Part shown: positions 18,675-27,589 of the stretch, piece by piece | Numbering within the stretch: the stretch's first letter is position 1 | Layout: each line of letters begins with the position of its first letter | NCBI RefSeq assembly: GCF_000717595.1 | Contig: NZ_JNZO01000010.1 | Coordinates: 1 to 64,000, forward strand | Reading direction: 5' to 3' | Length of the DNA: 64,000 bases | Origin: Streptomyces flavochromogenes | GTDB lineage: Bacteria > Actinomycetota > Actinomycetes > Streptomycetales > Streptomycetaceae | The notes under the pieces: generated by a model | What the model saw: the letters and a program-made list of their open reading frames with translations, nothing else | The model's database searches: none | What the model was told of the DNA's origin: nothing | Position numbers and translations under genes: made by a program

Positions 18675-19148
18675 ATGTCTGCTTCTTCGACCGCCCGCCG
18701 TATCGCCGCGACCGTCCTCGCGGCCGGCGCCATGGTTTCCCTCGTCGCCCTGCCGGCCTCCGCCCACGACGGCGACCGTCACCGGACGCCGAAGGTGGAG
18801 ATCAGCCGTGTCCAGGCCGACAGCCCCGGACGCGACAACCGCACCGTGCGGTCGCTGAACGCCGAGTGGGTCGAGATCACCAACAACACCCGCCACGCGA
18901 TCAACCTCTTCCGCCCTGTCCACAGCGGAAGCCGGGGCACCGGCATGTGGCCCGTGGCCAGGCCGGCGGCGTGCGGGCTCGGGCTCGCAGAACCGATGAC
19001 TACTCAGAACCACCGAGGCGGACCATCCGAGGCATGCGGTCCGAGGTGGCGACCATGTGGCAGGCGGGGCCGGCCTGGTGCCCCTTCGGTGGGCCGGTGT
19101 GTGGCGGGCCTCAGGGCGTACGGCCGCTCGTCGCGAGGGCTCGGGTGA
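18675..19148 (+). pseudogene. secreted lamin-tail-domain protein, truncated
   Basis: The ATG follows GAGGAG at 9-base spacing. A good signal peptide (RIAATVLAAGAMVSLVALPASAHD) leads into the first strands of a bacterial lamin-tail domain (VEISRVQADSPGRDN, SLNAEWVEITNNT). After residue ~78 (near base 18909) the similarity stops and the remaining frame is proline/glycine/arginine-rich. Normal homologues continue with a GW.L.D segment and a C-terminal NTxGD. The 5' end is intact and could still be translated, but the fold is incomplete. Confidence 0.7.
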
Positions 19149-19680
19149 AGGCGGGGGCGTCGGCGCCCACCGGGGTGGCTGCGGCGAAACCCTCGTATGC
19201 GCGGTACGTCTCGGCGTAGCGCTCGACGACGTCGAGGAGGTAGGCGCCCGTGTCCTCGGGCAGTGTGAAGTCCTGGCCCGTTGCGCGGGCCAGGTCCCAG
19301 CCGTGCAGGGCGAGTTCGGCGACGAGCATGGCGGCGATCTCGCCGGCGGGCAACGCGCTGCCGCCGCCGAGGTCGATGTCACCGTTCCACGCCTCGGGCT
19401 TCGCCCAGGCGGCCAGCGCCCGGTCGAGCTGAGCGTCGTACCGCTCGGGCCAGTCGGCTTCGGCGGTGAAGTCGCGCATGACCAGCTCATCGGGGAGCCG
19501 GGTGCGCAAGGCGCGGTGTTCGAGGCCGTGTCCGGTGTAGAGGACGACGTGGTTGGCGAGTTCTCGGACGGTCCAGCCCGTGCAGCCGGACGGTCCGGCG
19601 AGCTGCTCCGGGCTGATGCCACGGGTGACCCGGACGACTTCGACGGCGCAGCTGGCGAGGTGTGCGTGGATCTCGTTCAT
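19111..19680 (-). CDS. TIGR03086 family metal-binding protein (DinB/mycothiol-dependent-like)
   Basis: 189 residues starting MNEIHAHLASCAVEVV; the longer frame upstream is rejected as non-family sequence. It is a four-helix bundle of the DinB/maleylpyruvate-isomerase type: CTGWTVRELANHVVLYTG (first metal-site His) and LHGWDLARATGQ (second His), spaced as in TIGR03086 proteins. Relatives use divalent metal and mycothiol in detoxification or isomerisation; the substrate here is unknown. It runs into the end of the truncated lamin-tail gene from the opposite strand (overlapping its last 38 bases). Confidence 0.9.
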   Translation of the reverse strand: MNEIHAHLASCAVEVVRVTRGISPEQLAGPSGCTGWTVRELANHVVLYTGHGLEHRALRTRLPDELVMRDFTAEADWPERYDAQLDRALAAWAKPEAWNGDIDLGGGSALPAGEIAAMLVAELALHGWDLARATGQDFTLPEDTGAYLLDVVERYAETYRAYEGFAAATPVGADAPAFTRALATSGRTP

Positions 19681-20327
19681 GCCGCCCACGCTAGGCACCT
19701 GGTTGGTGTCGGTCTTGAACTTTCCCGACACACCATCGGCGGTACCGAGCGTCCGTGTTCCGGATGAGCGCGGCATGTTCCCCAAGGCAATGTCCGGGCA
19801 GGTGGGTCCTTCCGGACCGGTGGCCGAGACATCCTCGACGTCTGTCGGCAGCGCCGTCGTTGGGCAGTCCGCTTCGGTGTGTTGCGTCCGCGGGGCGTGG
19901 GGGAGGTGCCGCCGACGGTGCGGCAGTGTGGAGAGAGTGGGCGTCACCGTCGTGCCACTGAGACCCCCGCCGCGGGCGAAAGCCCTGTGGACGGCGCGGA
20001 TTACTCGGTCGGTCTGGAGTACACGGTCGGCGGGGGGCAGCGGCCCGCTGCGAACGAGCTCGGCGGCGGTGACGGCCGTGATGACACCGAGGGCGCAGGC
20101 CATGCCCAAGCGCGACGAACGAGACCCTGCCGTTGCCTCCGCGCCAGGGCGACGGCAGGCCGGCGGCCACGGCCTGAGGCCGTGAGGTCATCCCCTACAG
20201 CATCGTGATGATGGCCCACAGGCCCTGGACGAGGCGGCCGGACTCGGCGAGGTCCGCTTCGCGGACACCCTCAGCGCGGGTGCCCGGACCGGCCGCAGCT
20301 CGCCCGTTCTGCTTATTCCGCCCCTGA
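19681..20327. other. intergenic stretch without a supported gene
   Basis: About 650 bases between the TIGR03086 gene and the cupin gene. Minus-strand frames exist but lack motifs and ribosome-binding sites. Confidence 0.45.
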
Positions 20328-20765
20328 TCAGGCGCAGGAACAGCAGTAGCAGTAACACATCAGCGCGCCGTAACGGCCGACCTCGAACGAGTACTCCGTG
20401 CCCGCCGGGATGTACATCCAGTCCCCGGCCGTGAGTTCGTAACCGTTGTAGACGATCGACCCACCTGCGATGAACCGGATGCCGGCACCGTCGTTGTGCG
20501 AGTGCGGGGACGCGTGCGCACCCGGCTCGGCAACCGTGATGTAGAGCTGGGACTCGCAGGCCATGTACACCGGAAGCTGCCACTTGCGGAATCCCGGCGG
20601 GACGTTGTCGACTTCGAGAAGCTTGATCGCCTTCTCGACGCCCTCGTCCCTTGACGTGATGATGCGGCCCTCGGCCTTGAGTCCGCTCTCGCGGACAGCG
20701 TTCTTGATCCGTTCCACTCCCTGCTCGAACGTGAGCCGGTTGGGATCGAAGGTCTGCTGTGCCAT
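20328..20765 (-). CDS. cupin-domain protein with Cys-rich C-terminal tail
   Basis: 145 residues from MAQQTFDPNRLTF, with an AGAAGGAGA ribosome-binding site. A helical N-terminal part (about 1-45) precedes a single cupin barrel: SPHSHNDGAG metal-site histidines, FIAGGSIVYNG, and GDWMYIPAGTEYSFEV. The last nine residues are CYCYCCSCA, with five cysteines. Cupins bind Fe, Mn, Zn or Ni and act as oxygenases, isomerases or sensors. The tail could bind or deliver metal, or be a modification site. The stop codon is clear, and the gene stands alone. Confidence 0.85.
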   Translation of the reverse strand: MAQQTFDPNRLTFEQGVERIKNAVRESGLKAEGRIITSRDEGVEKAIKLLEVDNVPPGFRKWQLPVYMACESQLYITVAEPGAHASPHSHNDGAGIRFIAGGSIVYNGYELTAGDWMYIPAGTEYSFEVGRYGALMCYCYCCSCA

Positions 20766-21193
20766 GGACTTCTCCTTCTGCGCGACGGGCACGGGACCAT
20801 CCCGTGCGTCTGGTCGAAGGAGTGAGTTCCCCGTCCGCTCAGGGGCCCACGGCAGCCAGGGAGGTTTCACTGCGACAGCCGCATCGAGGTAACCGTGTGG
20901 CGCAGGCGAGTTCCTGGATCCGGGAGAAGGTCCTCGGCGCCGGTTCCCGGTCCGAAGGCCCCACTCCGACCTTCCCCGGGGGCCGGATCAGAACGTGACG
21001 AGGCGCGTCTGCCAGCAGCCCTTGCACGTGGCGTCGCCCACGAGAGCGCGACTGCGCAAAGGCCGCACCGGCATGGCCGGCCACTTCCGTGCCCGTGAGT
21101 ACGTCGCCCGTCGGACTGCCGTCGGTCGGACGTTCCTGGACAGTCCCTGCGGCCCGTGCCAAGATCCCCGTATGACGCTCACCCGAAAGGCCG
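20766..21193. other. intergenic stretch
   Basis: About 430 bases between the divergent cupin gene and the next plus-strand gene. No coding frame is supported. Promoters of both genes must lie here but no convincing hexamers were found. Confidence 0.4.
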
Positions 21194-21703
21194 ATGCCGC
21201 GTAAGCGGCCAGGCGCGCTCCGCGCGCAGAACACAACACCCGGTCAGGCGCGCCGCGCAGTCGGCCTCTGGAGCCACACTCCCTCCTCCATCCCTCGACC
21301 GGCTCATACCGGCGGGCTCTCCAGCCGGACGGTTTCCGCGATCCGCCGGGAAGAGTTCCGCCACCTGGACAAAGACCTGCTACCTGGTGACACCGAGGTG
21401 GCACTGCGGTGTTACCGATCCTTTCTGGCCCGTCCGGGCCGCTACCTGTACCTGACCGCAACCGCATGCGGCTGCTACGAGTGCGGCATCAAGGAAGACG
21501 TGGCCATGGCGCGGGACCTCCTGGAGCTGGTCCTGGCCCGGCTTCCTCGGCGCGCACGCTCTGAACTGGCACTCGTGGTAGCGAAGTTGGACGCGGAGTT
21601 GGACCGCAGAACCCTGCCCGACCCGCTCGCCCACCGCCGGCCATGGAGCCCAGGGGAAGAGTGGTGGCACTGGAGGCTCTATGACGACTCCAGCCACCTC
21701 TAG
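21194..21703 (+). CDS. hypothetical protein with a Cys-Gly-Cys motif, 169 aa
   Basis: The recognisable body starts near FRHLDKDLLPGDTEVALRC and includes TATACGCYECGIKEDVAMARD, a helical segment and the C-terminal LDRRTLPDPLAHRRPWSP. The pattern is familiar from streptomycete hypothetical proteins but I cannot name a family. The first ~50 residues look less conserved, and the true start may be internal. No signal peptide or membrane segment. A 7-bp tandem repeat follows about 100 bases downstream. Confidence 0.6.
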   Translation: MPRKRPGALRAQNTTPGQARRAVGLWSHTPSSIPRPAHTGGLSSRTVSAIRREEFRHLDKDLLPGDTEVALRCYRSFLARPGRYLYLTATACGCYECGIKEDVAMARDLLELVLARLPRRARSELALVVAKLDAELDRRTLPDPLAHRRPWSPGEEWWHWRLYDDSSHL

Positions 21704-21800
21704 TAACTGCCGCGCCGTCGAAGGCGCGCCTCGCCGCGACCCACGGAGGCGCGACCCGCGTACGACACCAACACCTGCAGCACAGAGGACCGTTGGACGG

Positions 21801-21870
21801 CGCAGACCGCAGACCGCAGACCGCAGACCGCAGACCGCAGACCGCAGACCGCAGACCGCAGACCGCAGAC
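21801..21870. repeat. ten tandem copies of the 7-mer CGCAGAC
   Basis: Exactly ten perfect units (70 bases) with no interruption, between the hypothetical gene ending at 21703 and the gene starting at 22070. Because 7 is not a multiple of 3 and the unit has no stop in any phase, frames on both strands run open through it and create false long ORFs. Repeats of this kind change copy number by slippage. Confidence 0.95.
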
Positions 21871-22069
21871 CGCGGCCTGCCGGTGGGCTCGGCCGACGCA
21901 GGAGTCCACCGAGACGGCCCAGCCGATGCGGCCATCGGCGGAGGTGCAGCAGGGGCACGGCGACGTGTGAGCGGTCGTCTCGGCCGAAGCGGAGACGAGC
22001 GGTCGGGCCGGAGCGGAGACAATCAGTCGGGCCTTGTCCCCACGCGAGCCCGCGGGGGACCATGACCGC

Positions 22070-23989
22070 GTGCAACACCGAGAAAAGCTCCACGAACTGC
22101 TCCTACGCGCCGGACTCACGGATGTCGAGGACGTGTGCCCGGGCAGTCTGTTCCCGCCGGAGGCCGGCTGGCGGATCGCACGGGGGATCGCGGCGCCGGA
22201 CGGCGCGGTCCGGGATGCGCTCGACGCCGCATGGTGGCGCCGCCTCGCAGATGCCGACGGCGAGTTCCTGGTGGCGGTCGCCGGACACCGGATCGGCGGC
22301 AACGACTCCTGGTGGAGCCGGGTCCGTTACGCCGGCGCCGGTGTCCCGGGGCTGACCGGCGACCCCGGATTCGTGGCCCTCTCCCTCGACGGCCAGGTGC
22401 TGCTGGCGGAGGTGCCCGGCGCGGACGGGCCCCGGGTCACGGCCCTCGACCGACTGCCGGAGCGGCTGGAGGAAGCCGCCGCGGCCGCCGGGTGCGAGAC
22501 GGAGGCCGAGCGCGCAGAGGTGTGGGCAGCGGTGCCGGGCCGGCCGGAATGGCCGCTGCACTGGGCGGAGGGGATCGGGTCCAATCCGGCCGCGCCGGAC
22601 GAGCTGCTGATCCGACTGCTGGATGTGGAGGTGGGCTTCCTGCACGCCTGTGCCCGGCCTGCCGTACTCGACGCCGCCTTGGCGCATCCCGATCCGCAGG
22701 TGCGCTCGAGCCCCGCGGACACCTTCCGGCCCAAGCTCACGCCCGACCAGTGGGTACGCCTGGTCCGTGCCGAGCCGTCGTCGAGCCGGCGCGTGCTCTG
22801 GGCCGAGCGTGCCTGCGCCTGGGGCGTCGAACTCCCCGCGGACCTGTACGACGACCTCCTCGCCGGCCCGTCCCGTGCTCAGGCTGTCGCACTCCCGGCT
22901 CTCCCCGCACATCACCTCCCCAGCCTCGCGGTCGACGCCGACCCCCGGGTGCGGGTGACTGCCTGCACCCGCTGGGAAGACCTCGCCGCGCCGCTGAGGG
23001 CGCTGCTGCTTGCCGACACCGACGACGCGGTGCGTACGGCGGCGCTGCTCGCCCACCACGCCACCGTCCCCATGCCACGCGAGATCTTCGCCGCGCTGCC
23101 CCAGCCCCAGCGGGCGCTCGAACAGTGCCGTCTCTCGCCCGAGCTGGAGGCGGAGCTGGTCCGAGACGGGGACGCGGAGGCACGCCGAGCACTGGCTGCC
23201 AACCCGGCGCTCACCGCCCACGGCGTCGCCGTCCTGTCGGAGGACCCGTACGACGACATACGCTCGGCGGTGGCGCTGCGTCCCGACCTCGACGAGGAGC
23301 AGCGTGCCGCGGTGCGCTACGACTTCGACCCGACGACGATGTCGCACGTTCTCCCCTGGGTCGAGGGCCTGCACGGAGACGCCGGTGCGATGCGCCGCCT
23401 CGCCGCATCGTCCCATCCGCTCATCCGCCGAAGCGTGGCCCGTGCCCGGCGTCTTCCACGGGACGTCGTGGAGCGACTGGCCCGGGACGACGACCGGACG
23501 GTCCGCCTGTTCCTCGCCGAGTCGTGCGACGATGCCCCGGCCGAGATGCTGCTGGAGGTCTGGCGCTGGTGGGACGGCAGTTTCACTCACCCCGACCGCC
23601 CCCGCAGCCACCCCAACTTCCCCCGTACGGGGCTGCTGCGCTACGCCGGCGACCCCACCGGGCGGATGCGCCGCCTGGCCCTGGACGATGCGCAGTCCAC
23701 GCCTGCCGACGTCGCGCGCCTCGCCCGCGATCCGGAAGCCGAGGTGCGCCGCCGCGCGGCCGAGGACCCCCGGCTGTCACCGGCCGACGCGGTGCGGCTG
23801 CTGAACGACCCGGCGGCCCACGTCCGCAGGACCGCGATGCGCAATTCGCGGTTGCCGGCCCGCGTCCTCGCCGGGCTGCTGCACGACCGCGACACGGCAT
23901 CCGCGGCGGTCACCAATCCGGCGATCCCGGTCCCCGTCCTGCACCGCATCCTGGCCGCGGCCGCGGCGGCCGTGGCAGCCCGGCGCTGA
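22070..23989 (+). CDS. large helical-repeat (HEAT/leucine-rich-variant type) hypothetical protein
   Basis: 639 residues from the GTG at 22070 (GGGGGA about 10 bases upstream); a TTG 12 codons earlier is possible. After an N-terminal globular part (about 1-150) the rest is a series of short helical repeats with the pattern LAxxPxxxVRxxxA: LAVDADPRVRVTACT, RDGDAEARRALAANPALT, LARDPEAEVRRRAAEDPRLS, LNDPAAHVRRTAMRNSRLP. Such solenoids bind proteins or nucleic acid. The precise role is unknown. It converges on the secreted protein gene at 24142 with a strong shared hairpin between them. Confidence 0.85.
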   Translation: MQHREKLHELLLRAGLTDVEDVCPGSLFPPEAGWRIARGIAAPDGAVRDALDAAWWRRLADADGEFLVAVAGHRIGGNDSWWSRVRYAGAGVPGLTGDPGFVALSLDGQVLLAEVPGADGPRVTALDRLPERLEEAAAAAGCETEAERAEVWAAVPGRPEWPLHWAEGIGSNPAAPDELLIRLLDVEVGFLHACARPAVLDAALAHPDPQVRSSPADTFRPKLTPDQWVRLVRAEPSSSRRVLWAERACAWGVELPADLYDDLLAGPSRAQAVALPALPAHHLPSLAVDADPRVRVTACTRWEDLAAPLRALLLADTDDAVRTAALLAHHATVPMPREIFAALPQPQRALEQCRLSPELEAELVRDGDAEARRALAANPALTAHGVAVLSEDPYDDIRSAVALRPDLDEEQRAAVRYDFDPTTMSHVLPWVEGLHGDAGAMRRLAASSHPLIRRSVARARRLPRDVVERLARDDDRTVRLFLAESCDDAPAEMLLEVWRWWDGSFTHPDRPRSHPNFPRTGLLRYAGDPTGRMRRLALDDAQSTPADVARLARDPEAEVRRRAAEDPRLSPADAVRLLNDPAAHVRRTAMRNSRLPARVLAGLLHDRDTASAAVTNPAIPVPVLHRILAAAAAAVAARR

Positions 23990-24054
23990 ACACCGCCCGG
24001 CGCCGGGCGGCCGTGGCGCTCCGACCCTGCACTCCGGTACACCCCGCCCGGGCG

Positions 24055-24104
24055 GCTGTCCGGTCCCGGGTGTGGGCCGTCACCCACACCCGGGACCGGA
24101 CAGC
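24055..24104. terminator. bidirectional terminator hairpin with 22-bp perfect stem
   Basis: Arms 24055-24076 and 24083-24104 are perfectly complementary over 22 bases around a 6-base loop. It lies between the stop codons of two convergent genes (23989 and 24142). Confidence 0.85.
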
Positions 24105-24141
24105 GGTACGTGGAAGGCACCACGCCGATGAACCGGTGGGC

Positions 24142-24450
24142 TCAGTAGCGGACGAGCAGACGCAGATACGTCGCCCAGAGCGAGTACGGGACGCAGGCGT
24201 AGTTGAGGGCCGCACCGGACCTCACGTAGTAGATGCCGTAGACGTGGCAGCTCACGATGTTCGTCCTGGCGGCCCAGATCCACCGGTATCGGGCGGCGGT
24301 CGGTGTCGTCGTGAGGCCGGCCGTGGTGCTCGTGACCGTGACCGCGGTGGTGGACGTGGGCGGCGCGGCCTGGGCGGCGCCGCCGAATCCGAGGGTCACC
24401 GCGACGGTGAGGGCGGCGGTGGTGGCAGCGGCGCGGAGGGTGTTTCTCAT
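24142..24450 (-). CDS. small secreted protein, 102 aa
   Basis: The ATG at 24450 follows AGAGGATTCCC. A signal peptide (LRAAATTAALTVAVTLGFGGAAQA) is followed by a Thr-rich linker and a compact domain of about 50 residues with two Cys (VSCHVYG and YACVPYS) that could form a disulfide. It ends LRLLVRY. The aromatic-rich mature part is typical of small exported streptomycete proteins. The function is unknown; it may bind cell wall or act outside. Confidence 0.8.
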   Translation of the reverse strand: MRNTLRAAATTAALTVAVTLGFGGAAQAAPPTSTTAVTVTSTTAGLTTTPTAARYRWIWAARTNIVSCHVYGIYYVRSGAALNYACVPYSLWATYLRLLVRY

Positions 24451-24556
24451 GGGAATCCTCTCGTGGACACGTTCCTGGACGTGCAGCCGGTTCGCGGAGG
24501 GTCACCGGATGGGTCGGCATGGGTCGCGGGCGGCCGGTGTGTGACGGCGCCGGTGC

Positions 24557-24724
24557 CTACCAGGTGGGGCCGGAGTGCGGCTGTTCCGCGCGCCGGCGGG
24601 CCTCCTCCTCGGCGATACGGGCCTGGCGGTCGGCCTCCTGCCGGGCCTGGAACTCGGCGTGCTCGCGCTCGGCGCGCTGTCGGCACTCCTCGATGAAGCG
24701 GATCTCGTCGTCGCTGAGGGGCAT
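24557..24724 (-). CDS. small charged coiled-coil protein, 55 aa
   Basis: MPLSDDEIRFIEECRQRAERE followed by an uninterrupted Glu/Arg/Ala helix to QPHSGPTW. The ATG has GGAGAG 6-10 bases upstream, so this short frame is favoured over the 164-residue extension, whose upstream part is proline/arginine-rich. Probably a single amphipathic helix or coiled coil. The function is unknown. Confidence 0.65.
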   Translation of the reverse strand: MPLSDDEIRFIEECRQRAEREHAEFQARQEADRQARIAEEEARRRAEQPHSGPTW

Positions 24725-25150
24725 GAGGTTCTCTCCTGTCTGCGGTTCTCGCGCTGGGATCGTCGTGGTCGATTCGCGCGGCCCGGGTCCGCTGTTCTGC
24801 GCGGGGCGCTGTTTGTGCGCCACGGCCCCCCGAGTGGGCCGGGTGGGGCTCGTCGACCCCGCCCCGCACCACGAGTCTTGGCTGGTGGGCGGTTGTTGCG
24901 CAGCCCCGTTCCGGCGGTGAATCAATCCTGTCCGCGGGCCCGGACGACGCGAGTGCGCCGTGTCGGGCGGGCTCGGCTGCTGTGGCTCTGGCCACTGCCA
25001 TGACACCCCGTCAGGGCCGAACCGGCGGGGTCGTCGCTGCCGTCGTTCCACTCCGCGGTGAGGACCGCGCGCACGTTCAGCGTCCGCACGATCCGTCCCG
25101 TAGCGCCGAGATAGCCGATGAGACCCGCGCGGGTGTCCACACGCACGTTG
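24725..25150. other. intergenic stretch
   Basis: About 425 bases with no supported gene between the small coiled-coil gene and the WD40 debris. Confidence 0.4.
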
Positions 25151-25465
25151 TTAGGGCTTCTCCTGAGGAAGGGGGACGTTCAGTACGGGATTGCCGTCGT
25201 ACTCGTCGAACAGATCTGGTGCGTCGGGAGACCGGCGGACGTTGCGCCACAGCAGAAGCCTGTCGTTGGTCAGACCGGCCAGGAACGCCGAATCCGGACT
25301 GAAGGACACCTCGGTGAGGCCGCTCTGGAAGAGCGGTCCAGGCGGGCCCCGGTGACGGTGTCGATCCGTTCCACTTCCTTCTCTCTGAGCACGGAGAGGG
25401 TTCTTCCGGCCGGGCTGAACCGCAGGGTGCCGGGACGGCAGGAAGGGTCGCGCTGCACCTCGGTC
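25151..25465 (-). pseudogene. WD40-repeat protein fragment (inverted piece)
   Basis: Minus-strand frames give two propeller blades separated by a frameshift: GTLRFSPAGRTLSVLREKEVE with a following DTVTGARL, then LTEVSFSPDSAFLAGLTN with LLLWRNVRRSP, ending at a stop at 25151. These are typical WD40 blades of streptomycete kinase or ATPase propellers. No start codon or N-terminal part is present. It abuts a plus-strand WD40 fragment. Confidence 0.65.
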
Positions 25466-25485
25466 GGGATGCCGAAGACCGCACG

Positions 25486-25707
25486 ATGATCGGCGCACCC
25501 CTGCCCGCGGCGGGCGACCGGGTTCGCGCCCTGGCCGTATCGCCGGACGGCCGCTCCTTGTACGCCCAGGGAGCACACACCCCCCTTCGTACCCACGCGC
25601 TCGACCCAGAACGGCTCGTGACCGACCTGTGCACCCGCTTCGGACCACTCACGCCCGATGAGTGGAGGACCTATGTCCCGGACGTGCCGTACCGGTCGAT
25701 CTGCTGA
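25486..25707 (+). pseudogene. C-terminal end of a WD40-repeat protein
   Basis: 74 codons: one blade (VRALAVSPDGRSLYAQGAH) followed by the characteristic C-terminal tail LVTDLCTRFGPLTPDEWRTYV and PDVPYRSIC. That tail is the normal end of large streptomycete WD40 proteins, so the rest of the gene has been lost. It is back-to-back with the minus-strand fragment at 25151-25465, as if an inversion broke the gene. Confidence 0.65.
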
Positions 25708-25804
25708 GGAGCTGTCGGTAGTGCCGTTCCGTCGTGGCTGGGCCGATGAGGACTTCGTCGCTGACCCTCTCGGCCGTGCGGCCGGGTGGCGTGGGAGGAA
25801 AGGC

Positions 25805-25836
25805 GGCCCGCCCCCGTACGGCGGGAGGGGCGGGCC
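25805..25836 (-). terminator. GC-rich hairpin after the PI-PLC-like gene
   Basis: GGCCCGCCCC (25805-25814) and its complement (25827-25836) around a 12-base loop, 23 bases downstream of the stop codon on the minus strand. Confidence 0.7.
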
Positions 25837-25858
25837 CCGGGGACGTGCCTGCGGCGTC

Positions 25859-27001
25859 TCAGTTGCGGGCGTTCAGCTCGGCGACGATCGAGGCCGGCGA
25901 GTGGCCGCTGCTGTCGGATGTCCGGTGGAAGTCGACCGAGACGAAGTTCGGGTCGCGGCCGCCGGCCGCCGGGCGGCATTGCTGGTTGACGCGGTCCCGC
26001 AGTTTGGCCCCGTTGTCGAGAGCGGCGTTGATGACCGTGGGCACGTTCCGGTGGTGGCTCATGGTGAAGAGCCTGCGGAAGCCCGGCTCCTGACGGTCCA
26101 GCGGTACGTCGGACCACCGGCTGACGCAGGAGACGTCGTTGCCGAGGTCGCCGAGGCTCCAGAAGTTGCTGACGGTCCAGGCCCTGTCGTACATGACACC
26201 CAGGTGCTCGCGGTCAGCCGCGTCGCTGAAGATCAGCAGGCGCTTCCCGGAGCCGACGAGGTCGGTCATCCTCGGCCACCCCTGCTGGCGTACGTTCCAC
26301 GCGTCGGGCCGGAAGAGCAGCTGGTCGAGGCCGCCCACCCGACCGAGCGAGTTCCCCAGCTGCTGGGCGCTGACATAGTCCTCCAGGAAGATGGTCACCA
26401 CCTCCTGGGGATTCGCCGCGAGGAAGTCCACCACGGTCTGCATGCTGCTCTGGAAGGACTGCCGGGGCAGCGCGTACGTGACACCGGCGAAGGTCTTGCA
26501 CTCGCCGTGACAGAGGTAGACGTCGCTCGGGTAGCAGTCGCTGCCGAAGCTGATGACGCAGAGCCACGTGCTGCGCTCGTACCAGTGGGTGTCCAGGCTG
26601 AGGCCGCGCACGCCGTTGTCGAGCTGGTGGCGTATGGACTCGGACTGGGAAACCGAACTCCACCGGGAGTCCTCGTAGTTGGTGAACGCGTTGTGGGCGC
26701 CGAGGAAGGACACCTGGTCGAGTCGCCGGTCGCCCCAGCGCGCCTGGGCCTGGGCCACGGCGGACCCGTTCGCCGTCGCCGCGGGGGCCGCGACGGCTCG
26801 GTCGGGCGCGGGCGGTGCGGCACTGGCCAGGGCCGGTGCCCCGAGAAGGCTCAGCAGAAGAAGGAGGACGAAGGAGAACCGGACGGGTCTCCTCAAGGAC
26901 GCGGTCCCGACCGGGCGAGGTCCGAACCGCGGGGCCACGCTGAGGCGGGCACTCCGAGATGACATGTTCATGGTCGGCATGGAGGGGAGCGTAGCGCGCA
27001 T
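25859..27001 (-). CDS. secreted phosphatidylinositol-specific phospholipase C-like protein
   Basis: 380 residues; ATGs at 26980, 26971 and 26965 are also possible starts and none has a clear ribosome-binding site. A signal peptide (VRFSFVLLLLLSLLGAPALASA) is followed by a TIM-barrel domain. It has a catalytic FLGAHNAF histidine near 100, then NGVRGLSLDTHW, CHGECKTF, and VTIFLEDYVS. The end is a C-terminal SVDFHRTSDS strand, as in the X-domain/PI-PLC family. Several Cys pairs suggest extracellular disulfides. Such enzymes cleave phosphoinositides or related phosphodiesters. The target, whether host or fungal lipid or another substrate, is unknown. Confidence 0.85.
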   Translation of the reverse strand: MRATLPSMPTMNMSSRSARLSVAPRFGPRPVGTASLRRPVRFSFVLLLLLSLLGAPALASAAPPAPDRAVAAPAATANGSAVAQAQARWGDRRLDQVSFLGAHNAFTNYEDSRWSSVSQSESIRHQLDNGVRGLSLDTHWYERSTWLCVISFGSDCYPSDVYLCHGECKTFAGVTYALPRQSFQSSMQTVVDFLAANPQEVVTIFLEDYVSAQQLGNSLGRVGGLDQLLFRPDAWNVRQQGWPRMTDLVGSGKRLLIFSDAADREHLGVMYDRAWTVSNFWSLGDLGNDVSCVSRWSDVPLDRQEPGFRRLFTMSHHRNVPTVINAALDNGAKLRDRVNQQCRPAAGGRDPNFVSVDFHRTSDSSGHSPASIVAELNARN

Positions 27002-27580
27002 GCATGCGATTTAGACCTGTTTGGGTGGTTATGTTTGATATGGCGCGGTCTTCCGCTCCGTCGCCGTCATCAACGAGCGGAGCACTGGGGCCGCCGGCCC
27101 TTCGGGGAGCCGCCCACCCCGCCTCTGGCGGTCCGGCACTACTGACCTACCGGTCAGTCATGGGCATGGTGTACCCCCTTGCATCGACGGGCGCAAGACT
27201 CCGCACACACCCTGCGCCGGGCCGGGCCGACCACGGCGTCCTGAAGGGGCTCGCGCAGTAGGTGGGGGTCTGGTCTGCTTCAGGCGGCGGACGTCTGACG
27301 GTCAGGGCCGACGGTTCCGCAGAACTGGAGCGGGTGATGGAGCCGGGGCCACGCTGTGGGCAGTCTGCCGGGAGGACGTGCAAGGCCGACCTTTCCCTCT
27401 CGATCCCGGACGAGACCGGCAGCGTGGGGTTCCTCGCGCACGACCCCGAGCCGTCATGCACACGCGGCGCCACACACCAGGGCTGACCGCATCGGTGGCC
27501 CCATGGCCAGGACCGGGGGACGCACCCGTGATCGCCCGGCACGAGCCGTTCAAGCCAGGTCCGTCACGGAATCTCCGGCG
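27002..27580. other. intergenic stretch with a TetR-like palindrome
   Basis: No gene is supported. At 27141-27156 CTGACC-TACC-GGTCAG is a perfect dyad of the size bound by TetR-family repressors. The nearest plus-strand sequence is a decayed oxidoreductase, so the palindrome may be a leftover operator. Confidence 0.4.
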
Positions 27581-27589
27581 CACCTGCCG

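Noticed and set aside
21801..21870. CRISPR-like array
   Set aside because: The units are 7 bases long with no spacers, so it is a simple tandem repeat.
21680..22355. Frames running through the 7-bp repeat
   Set aside because: Open only because the repeat unit lacks stops; they encode PQTADRR-type repeats with no start signal.
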